This document shows, in pieces, positions 5,186-10,224 of a stretch of DNA of 10,224 bases. Below the pieces are notes generated by a model. That model searched no databases. It was given only the letters and a program-made list of their open reading frames with translations, and was not told where the DNA came from. The stretch spans positions 1 through 10,224 of the forward strand of contig JBBDZM010000019.1 in NCBI GenBank assembly GCA_040900165.1, given 5' to 3'. The position numbers were made by a program, and so were the translations under genes. The DNA comes from BOKZ01 sp040900165. GTDB taxonomy: Bacteria > Patescibacteriota > UBA1384 > 2-12-FULL-50-11. The first letter of the stretch is position 1. Every line of letters starts with the position of its first letter.

Positions 5186-6220
5186 TCAGCGAGTAAATCG
5201 CTCAACCACCGCTTCGGCGGCCAAGCCGGTTAAAAAGCGGGGCTGGCCGTAGCTGTAAATTTGATACGGCAGTAATTTGAACGACTTTACTTTTTTATCC
5301 TCAATTTTTATCTCCACTAGCGCCGACCGATCCCGCCAAGCTCCCGGCTGTTGGTCAAAGACCAAATTCCCCAGGCTATAAAAGATATATTTGCCCTGAT
5401 ACTTTTCGTACGGTTGGGGCACATGGGGATGGTGACCTATTACTAAATCGGCCCCGGCTTCGACCGCGGCATGGGCAACCGCTTTTTGGGCGCTGTTGGC
5501 TGCAGCGGCGTATTCGGTCCCAAAATGCGCCAGCAGAACCGTTAAATCTACCTGTTTGTTAATTGCGGAAATTTGCGAAGACACCCGGCTGGCCGAGCAA
5601 ACATTGTAGTAAACACCGGTGCTATCAAAATTGACGCCGTAGGTACAGCTAACAAAGCCAATTTTTACCCCCTCGATCTCTAGAACATTTGGCCGGTTTG
5701 CATCCGCTGCTGTCTCGCCGGCCCCAGTGAATTTAATCTTGTTTTGCTTAAGAATTTTTTTAGTTTCCTGCAAGCCCGCCAAACGCATATCGGGAATATG
5801 GTTATTGGCTAACGACACAAAATCAACGCCGGCACTGACCAGCCCTTCGACCGCTGGCGGGTAGCCGCGGAGGATCAACGAACCGCTGAGGGTTTGGTCG
5901 GCATCAGTCCGGAGCGGTGATTCCAGGTTAACCACAAATAAATCCGCTTGCTTGGTGATATCGCTAATTTTTTCAAACGGCCAGCTTAGATCAAATTGGC
6001 GGATTTTTCGTTCGACTTCCCGGCCGAGCATTACGTCGCCGCCAAAAAGTAGGATCAACTTTTCCGGTGCATCCACTGCCTGCTTATCTTGCTTGGCTGA
6101 TGGTTGGGTTGGGGCTGGCTGGCTAGTTTGTTTCCAATCCAGGTAGTAACTGGAGATAACCAAGCCGGAGACCGCTAGCATCTCTACAAGCAGTAGTGCC
6201 ATCAAGATTCTTCGAGTCAT
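5186..6220 (-). CDS. CapA/PgsA-type metallophosphoesterase-fold protein, membrane-anchored
   Basis: This 344-residue protein belongs to the CapA family (related to poly-gamma-glutamate synthesis protein PgsA/CapA), with a calcineurin-like phosphoesterase fold. An N-terminal signal-anchor helix (about 5-25) is followed by a proline- and glutamine-rich linker (31-52), so the domain is probably outside the membrane. Family motifs in order: GGDVMLGR (60-67), VVNLESPL (96-103), LANNH (137-141), LAHFGTEY (230-237, where HWG-x-EY is common), GHHPHVPQP (262-270) and YSLGNLVFDQ (281-290). The metal-binding residues D62, N98, E100, N140, H141, H232, H264 and H266 look present. It starts 2 nt after the CvpA-CAP stop, so the two are probably translationally coupled. 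No other poly-gamma-glutamate gene is in view, so the substrate is unknown and the capA name should be taken as family only. Confidence 0.88.
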   Translation of the reverse strand: MTRRILMALLLVEMLAVSGLVISSYYLDWKQTSQPAPTQPSAKQDKQAVDAPEKLILLFGGDVMLGREVERKIRQFDLSWPFEKISDITKQADLFVVNLESPLRTDADQTLSGSLILRGYPPAVEGLVSAGVDFVSLANNHIPDMRLAGLQETKKILKQNKIKFTGAGETAADANRPNVLEIEGVKIGFVSCTYGVNFDSTGVYYNVCSASRVSSQISAINKQVDLTVLLAHFGTEYAAAANSAQKAVAHAAVEAGADLVIGHHPHVPQPYEKYQGKYIFYSLGNLVFDQQPGAWRDRSALVEIKIEDKKVKSFKLLPYQIYSYGQPRFLTGLAAEAVVERFTR

Positions 6221-6222
6221 CG

Positions 6223-7200
6223 TTAATCGCGAAAGTTTTGAGTGAACATTTTGCCGTAGATACCGCCGTCAATCACCCCAATACCGATCCGGCCAAAATC
6301 CACTTCCAGAATGTTAGCTCGGTGCCCGGGCGAGCGCATCAGCCCGTTATGAGCCAGCTCCACGTTGGCGGCGTATGCCAAGTTTTCCCCGGCGGCTTTG
6401 TAGGTAATACCTGCTTGCGAGATCCGATCAAACGGTGATTTGCCGTCTGGATCGGTGTGGGAAAAATAGCCACGGGCAAACATATCGGTCGAGTGAGCCC
6501 TGGCAACTTTGGCCAAGGCATCGTCCCAAATTAATGCTTTTAAGCCGGCCTTGGCTCGCTCCTGATTAATCAACTCCAACATTTTCTGGGCCGATTGAGC
6601 GTCGACGGTAACATCGGTAGTTGTAAACCCGAGATCAACCGATTCGTTGGGGGCAATAATTTGCTCGTTCTGCGCCGGAACCGTAATAAACCCAAGACTA
6701 TTTTTGATATCGCGACCAAAAATAGTATTAAGCCCCGCCTCGATCTGGGAGGAGCGGGCAACAAATTTTGAGCCGATCAATGAATCGTTGACTGATGCTT
6801 TTAATTTGGCTGGCACCCCAGGGAAAATAACTACCAAGGTCAGAATAATCGCAACGACTATCAGGGCACGGAAAAAGGCCGGGATTAAGCCCGCTTCTTT
6901 GTTCAACTTTGTTGTGCGAATTTTTTCGGGAATCAACGGGTAACCCAGACGCAGAGCCAGTGAGAAAAGTATTTGCAAAAATACCCAGACAATTAGTATC
7001 CCTAGTGGGTCGGCCATCGCTTGGGTAACCCCAACATTATTAACCAGCCAACCGGCCAAGGGTTTATATGTCCAGAACGCCAGAAAAATCGTTAGAAAAA
7101 ACCCAAACAGCTCAAACATTTGCTCGATAAACCCTCGGCGCAGCCCTTCGATCAAATAGAGCACGAACGTCAGGATAATTACGGCATCTACCCAATTCAT
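6223..7200 (-). CDS. CvpA-like membrane domain fused to a CAP/SCP domain
   Basis: This 325-residue protein has two parts. The N-terminal CvpA (colicin V production) domain has about four hydrophobic helices (roughly 3-18, 30-50, 66-88 and 107-127) and the motif EGLRRGFIEQ near 18-27. A linker of about 70 residues leads to a C-terminal CAP/SCP (YkwD-like) domain at about 203-325: ARAHSTDM with H236, YFSHTDPDGKSPFDRI with H248, GENLAYA with E272, and SPGHRANIL with H293. These are the family's cavity histidines and glutamate. The segment ends in the family's TQNF motif. The CAP part should face the outside. The ATG at 7198-7200 is preceded by AGGGG 8 nt upstream, and MNWVD is a usual CvpA start. 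It is coupled to the CapA-like gene downstream. A cell-wall role is likely, but the exact activity is unknown. Confidence 0.9.
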   Translation of the reverse strand: MNWVDAVIILTFVLYLIEGLRRGFIEQMFELFGFFLTIFLAFWTYKPLAGWLVNNVGVTQAMADPLGILIVWVFLQILFSLALRLGYPLIPEKIRTTKLNKEAGLIPAFFRALIVVAIILTLVVIFPGVPAKLKASVNDSLIGSKFVARSSQIEAGLNTIFGRDIKNSLGFITVPAQNEQIIAPNESVDLGFTTTDVTVDAQSAQKMLELINQERAKAGLKALIWDDALAKVARAHSTDMFARGYFSHTDPDGKSPFDRISQAGITYKAAGENLAYAANVELAHNGLMRSPGHRANILEVDFGRIGIGVIDGGIYGKMFTQNFRD

Positions 7201-7222
7201 TGCACGAACCCCTGGGGAGAAA

Positions 7223-7331
7223 AACTCGAAACTCGAATTTCGAAATTCGAAACAAATACTAAACCTTTTGAAAATTCAAAATTTGGATTTTGAAATTGTT
7301 TCGTATTTCGTGCTTCGTATTTCGTGCTTTC
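7223..7331. repeat. Family 1 palindromic intergenic repeat, copy 2
   Basis: The arms are 7224-7256 (ACTCGAAACTCGAATTTCG-type units ending GAAACAAA) and 7296-7331 (TTGTTTCGTATTTCGTGCTTCG-type), which pair imperfectly. The AT-rich middle has TTTTGAAAATTCAAAA, a near-perfect palindrome. It begins about 23 nt before the CvpA-CAP start codon and belongs to the same family as copy 1, at 230-336. It occupies the first part of a 317-nt gap without genes (7201-7517), the rest of which holds the family 2 repeat. Confidence 0.8.
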
Positions 7332-7358
7332 AACCATTAGACAAACCTCAGGTTTACG

Positions 7359-7507
7359 GGAATTATGAATGGGGAATTAAGAATTATGTATGGTCGGCTC
7401 GATTCATAATTCATAGTCGGCAGGATATGCCGACTAAGCAACGTCCCAGTTGCTATAATTCTTACTTCATAATTCATACTTCGTAATTCGTACTTCGTAC
7501 TTCATTC
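7359..7507. repeat. Family 2 palindromic intergenic repeat, copy A, with two inner hairpins
   Basis: The outer arms are made of GAATTATGAAT and ATTAAGAATTATG units on the left and their reverse complements (CATAATTCATACTTCGTAATTCG) on the right. The middle contains a GC-rich part: a perfect 7-bp hairpin GTCGGCA-GGATA-TGCCGAC (7416-7434) and AGCAAC-GTCCCA-GTTGCT (7437-7454). A second family 2 copy (9175-9306) lacks this GC-rich core. No protein or RNA gene is recognisable. It lies between the tatD stop and the CvpA-CAP gene. Confidence 0.75.
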
Positions 7508-7517
7508 TCTTAGATTA

Positions 7518-8303
7518 TCAATTAGCATCCCCTAAGCCAAAGAGTTTGGTGGCATTAGCGGTCGTGGTTGCCAGTACTTGCTCCACACTAATCTGTCGTA
7601 AATCGGCGTGGAGCTGGGCAATCTCGATAATCGCGCGCGGGTCGTTACGCTCGCCCCGCCGGCTCTGCGGCGATAAAAATGGAGCGTCGGTCTCGAGTAG
7701 TAGCCTATCAAGCGGGACTATCTGGGAAGTTTCCCGCAAGCCGTCGTTGGCCTTGTAGGTAAGCATGGCGGTAAACGACAGATACATTCCCAAATCCAGA
7801 TATTCTTTTGCTTGTCCGATTGTCCCACTAAAGCAGTGAATTACCCCTCGTAAACCCTGGTAGTGTTTGAGGATTGTTAATAAATCACCGTAGGCATTGC
7901 GACAGTGAAAAATTACCGGCAGATCCTGGTCTTTGGCATAATTTAACAGCTCGGCCAAAACCACTTTTTGATCGCCGACATGTTCCTGGGAGTGAAAATA
8001 ATCCAGGCCAATCTCCCCCAGAGCGACAATCTTTGGGTTGCCCTCCCGCAGAGCCGTCAGTTTGGCGATAATTTCGTTAATACTTAGCACTACCTTCGGA
8101 CCGACTTCGGTGGGATGTATCCCCACTGCTCCCCAAATTAGCTCGTTATCCCGCGATAATTGGTCGACTTTTTCTAGCGATTTTTTATCGGTGGCAACGG
8201 TAATTACCCCGATTCCCTCGGTTTTGAGCTGGGCAATTAGTTGGTCGCGATCGCTATCGTAATGGGGAAAATCCAGGTGGGCGTGCGAGTCCAACGCCCG
8301 CAT
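7518..8303 (-). CDS. tatD: TatD-family metal-dependent hydrolase (DNase-like)
   Basis: The 261-residue protein is of usual TatD length: a TIM-barrel amidohydrolase-type enzyme with 3'-5' exonuclease activity in studied members. The metal ligands are visible: H7 and H9 in DSHAHLD, E97 in GEIGLDYF, H133 in VIFHCRNA, H156 in GVIHCFSG and D206 in ETDAPFLSP. GIHP at 61-64 is also typical. A frame of 79 extra codons runs upstream to 8540, but it lies inside the transporter gene and the family start is MRALDSHAHLD, so I choose 8303. The ATG overlaps the transporter's stop codon in TAATG, so the two are translationally coupled. tatD is often near metG in bacteria, as here. The family's DNase role is known for some members; the substrate of this one is not shown. 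Confidence 0.95.
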   Translation of the reverse strand: MRALDSHAHLDFPHYDSDRDQLIAQLKTEGIGVITVATDKKSLEKVDQLSRDNELIWGAVGIHPTEVGPKVVLSINEIIAKLTALREGNPKIVALGEIGLDYFHSQEHVGDQKVVLAELLNYAKDQDLPVIFHCRNAYGDLLTILKHYQGLRGVIHCFSGTIGQAKEYLDLGMYLSFTAMLTYKANDGLRETSQIVPLDRLLLETDAPFLSPQSRRGERNDPRAIIEIAQLHADLRQISVEQVLATTTANATKLFGLGDAN

Positions 8304-9151
8304 TACTTGTTGAATAATATGGTGCTGGCCAGCGTAACACAGGTAAGAATAACCACTGCCGCCACCAAGACCCGAGGGCGGATTCTTTCGTTGAGCATCT
8401 CCCACGAGGCAAAGTAAACAATCATCGGCGATATTACCAACACCAGCATGGTGTAGATAATCCCCAGCTCGGCAAAAGCGTAGTAGCGGGTTAGCATCAA
8501 AATCACTCCCAGCAGGGAGCTGCCGGCGATCATCCACCAATGGCTAATAGTTACCGCCGAGTAGCGCGGCCGGTAGTAAAGCATAAAGAATCCGGCCAAT
8601 ATTGCCGTTCGGATAGCGTATAGGGCCACTGGCGTGTAGGAGTAAAGCAGTTCGCGGATAACGATTGATTCCGCCGAGAGCAGAACAACGGCCAGAAAAG
8701 TATTATAGGAACCGCGATCCAAGAAAAAGTGTTCTTTTTGGCCTTTGGCAAACAATAGAGCAACGCTGGCTACCATACCCAGCCAAAAAATTCGGATATC
8801 CAGGGATTCTCGGTAGAACACCGCCGCCAGCAAGATGGTGATAACCGGGGCGAGCATCATCATCAGCTCGTGACGATGAACCTTTTGCTGCTGCAAGCCC
8901 TCGTAGTAAAGAACGTTGGAGGAGATTGCTAAAATCACCATAATAAATAGTAAAAACAAACTGTTGGGTAGCAGCGCCAAATCCCAATCAACCGCCCCAA
9001 GAAATGGCGTCAGTATCGCTGTTATTCCAGCGATTAGAATAAAGCCAATCGTCAGCAAAACCGGCACCGATATTCGCTGTTTAGTCAGCAATAGCTTATC
9101 GACGATTACGCCACCAGCCGAGGCCAGTGCCGAGATAAAAGCCAGAATCAT
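8303..9151 (-). CDS. EamA/DMT-superfamily transporter, about ten helices
   Basis: The 282-residue, very hydrophobic protein fits the EamA (drug/metabolite transporter) family, with two repeats of about five helices each. Helices are visible near 1-20, 31-50, 61-82, 92-112 and 119-136 in the first half, and near 150-165, 172-193, 203-223, 230-250 and 258-280 in the second. The first repeat has the SSNVLYYEGLQ segment near 77-87 and the short EAMA-like stretch VFYRESLDIRIFWLGMV; the second has YYAFAELGIIYTMLVLVISPM near 225-245 and the WEMLNERIRPRVLVAAVVI stretch. The substrate cannot be told from the sequence. A -10-like TAACAT lies 6 nt before the ATG, with a weak -35. Its stop overlaps the tatD start. 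It sits after a family 2 repeat that separates it from metG. Confidence 0.85.
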   Translation of the reverse strand: MILAFISALASAGGVIVDKLLLTKQRISVPVLLTIGFILIAGITAILTPFLGAVDWDLALLPNSLFLLFIMVILAISSNVLYYEGLQQQKVHRHELMMMLAPVITILLAAVFYRESLDIRIFWLGMVASVALLFAKGQKEHFFLDRGSYNTFLAVVLLSAESIVIRELLYSYTPVALYAIRTAILAGFFMLYYRPRYSAVTISHWWMIAGSSLLGVILMLTRYYAFAELGIIYTMLVLVISPMIVYFASWEMLNERIRPRVLVAAVVILTCVTLASTILFNK

Positions 9152-9157
9152 ACTTTA

Positions 9158-9185
9158 ATGTTACACATTCGAGTAGAATTATGAA
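9158..9185 (-). promoter_or_regulatory. Weak putative promoter of the EamA transporter gene
   Basis: On the minus strand TTCATA (9180-9185, 4 of 6) and TAACAT (9158-9163, 4 of 6) are 16 nt apart, with 6 nt from the -10 box to the ATG. The match is weak, and the -35 lies in the end of a family 2 repeat. I list it because the -10-to-ATG spacing matches that of htpX and lemA. Confidence 0.25.
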
Positions 9186-9306
9186 GTAAGAATTATGATG
9201 TACGAAGTATGAATTATGAATTAAGAATTATGAATCAAGCTCAAAATTCTTAATTCCCTATTCATAATTCTCAATTTAGTATTCTTAATTCGTAATTCGT
9301 AATTCT
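9175..9306. repeat. Family 2 palindromic intergenic repeat, copy B
   Basis: The left arm (about 9175-9235) carries repeated GAATTATGAAT and GTACGAAGTATG units. The right arm (about 9246-9306) carries ATTCTTAATTCGTAATTCG units that pair with it around a short centre (CAAGCTCAAA). It has no GC-rich middle, unlike copy A. It abuts the metG stop codon on one side and reaches within about 25 nt of the transporter's start on the other. No T-run hairpin typical of a terminator is distinguishable from the repeat. Confidence 0.75.
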
Positions 9307-10224
9307 TTATTCGCGATTTTGCGCTATGCGCATAAATAGCGGTTTGGGCTCAAGAGTTTTCAGTTGGTTGCAAATCGCAACAGCGGTTTTGGGCATAAAT
9401 GGCTCGAGCCGGGCGGCAATCTCCACCAAACTAGACTGTTCAACTAAGTTATTAATCTGATCCTTGGCGACTTCGCCGCTCTTGCCCCACTCCCAGGGTT
9501 TTACCTCACTAATCCATTGGTCTGCCGAAGTAATTAACTCGGTAATTTTATTCAACTCGCCCGCAAAATCAGCATCAGCCAACTTTGAATCGTTAACAGT
9601 TTTTTGTGTTTTGATTTCGGTAGCTTTGAATTTTTTCAACAAATTAATTGTCCGGTTAACCAGGTTTCCTAGCCCATTTGCCAACTCGCCAGTATAGATA
9701 GCGTCGAAACTTTCCCAAGTAAAATTCGAGTCGTCGTAGAACGACAACTGCCGCAGTATTAGGTAGCGAGTGGCTTCGGCGCCGTACTTGTCCAGCAAAT
9801 CCTTGGGAGCAATGACATTGCCGAGCGATTTCGACATTTTTTTGCCGTCCACATTAACAAAGCCGTGAACCAACAGTTTTTTCGGCAATTCGTAGCCGCA
9901 GGCCAGTAGCAATCCCGGCCAAATTGCCCCGTGAAATTTCAAAATATCTTTGCCGATAATTTGGTAATCAGCCGGCCAGTATTCCTGGCTATCTTTGCCG
10001 GCCAGCTCAAAGACCGATAAGTAATTCCAGAGTGCGTCGGCCCAGACGTACATGGTTTGGTCGCTGTCCCCCGGTACCGGCACGCCCCAGATTAATTTTT
10101 CTTTGGGCCGGCTAAAACTGATATCCTCCAGCTCTTTAACGACGTTAATAATTTCGTTCAGGCGGCTCTCTGGGTAAACCGGCTTCTCGCTCATCAGCCA
10201 CTCGAGGATTTTTTCTTTGTAGTC
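9307..10224 (-). CDS. metG: Methionyl-tRNA synthetase, 3' part (5' end beyond the right edge)
   Basis: Only the last 305 residues are in the window; the frame is open to the right edge, so the ATG inside it (10192-10194) is not the start. The enzyme charges tRNA-Met. Visible motifs include PESRLNEIINVVKELEDISFSR, WGVPVPGDSDQTMYVWADAL (the family has WGIPVPGDPxHVMYVWFDAL), IGKDILKFHGAIWP and the class I KMSKS motif at visible residues 129-133. Then comes the anticodon-binding helix bundle, with TGELANGLGNLVNR and W-x-x-x-KPWEW. The protein ends soon after this bundle at LFMRIAQNRE, so it lacks the C-terminal Trbp111/EMAP-like tRNA-binding domain of many bacterial MetG proteins. The HIGH motif and zinc region are off-window. 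The stop directly abuts a family 2 repeat, and tatD lies downstream with a transporter gene between. Confidence 0.96.
   Translation of the reverse strand, partial: DYKEKILEWLMSEKPVYPESRLNEIINVVKELEDISFSRPKEKLIWGVPVPGDSDQTMYVWADALWNYLSVFELAGKDSQEYWPADYQIIGKDILKFHGAIWPGLLLACGYELPKKLLVHGFVNVDGKKMSKSLGNVIAPKDLLDKYGAEATRYLILRQLSFYDDSNFTWESFDAIYTGELANGLGNLVNRTINLLKKFKATEIKTQKTVNDSKLADADFAGELNKITELITSADQWISEVKPWEWGKSGEVAKDQINNLVEQSSLVEIAARLEPFMPKTAVAICNQLKTLEPKPLFMRIAQNRE

Noticed and set aside
7268..7486. 72-codon plus-strand frame in the repeat gap
   Set aside because: It is composed entirely of family 1 and family 2 repeat sequence with no start signal.
7223..7507. Possible CRISPR array in the repeated gap
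   Set aside because: The repeated units vary, pair as long palindromes, and have no regular spacers of equal length.
8304..8540. Upstream extension of the tatD frame by 79 codons
   Set aside because: The extra part lies within the transporter gene, has no TatD similarity, and the family start MRALDSHAHLD falls at 8303 with a TAATG coupling.
10192..10194. ATG near the right edge as the metG start
   Set aside because: The frame continues upstream with codons that match MetG (DYKEKILEWL), and the catalytic HIGH region must lie beyond the window.

Overview
The window reads as chromosomal housekeeping sequence from a small-genome bacterium, most likely a member of the Candidate Phyla Radiation (Patescibacteria) or something with a similar style. 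That placement is inference. It rests on short core genes packed head to tail, a CvpA-CAP fusion protein, a methionyl-tRNA synthetase ending without a C-terminal tRNA-binding domain, and AT-rich palindromic intergenic repeats of a kind I associate with such genomes. The standard bacterial code fits: several genes end in TGA and none needs TGA read as an amino acid.

All genes but one lie on the minus strand, so they are best read right to left. From the right edge: metG (3' part only), a palindromic repeat of family 2, an EamA-type transporter coupled by a TAATG overlap to a TatD nuclease, a 317-nt gap holding one repeat of each family, a CvpA-CAP fusion protein followed 2 nt later by a CapA-like phosphoesterase, a 138-nt three-way-junction fold-back element, mnmA overlapping ctpA by 35 nt, a small one-helix protein, lemA, then htpX, a family 1 repeat and the first 73 codons of ligA at the left edge. 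The exception is a plus-strand gene of unknown function at 1282-1824. It has its own promoter, Shine-Dalgarno site and terminator and sits between lemA and htpX, which are neighbours in many bacteria.

Functionally the window mixes information processing (metG, mnmA, ligA, tatD) with an envelope group: a C-terminal processing protease (CtpA), the LemA and HtpX membrane proteins, the CvpA-CAP protein and the CapA-like enzyme. Several minus-strand genes have a -10-like box only 6-8 nt before the ATG and no clear Shine-Dalgarno site, which suggests leaderless transcripts.

The observations most worth a second look are a family 1 palindromic repeat lying in frame inside mnmA, where it encodes about 22 extra residues in a surface-loop position; the fold-back element between capA and mnmA, whose outer stem has G-U pairs that favour a plus-strand RNA; and the self-contained plus-strand gene that separates lemA from htpX.
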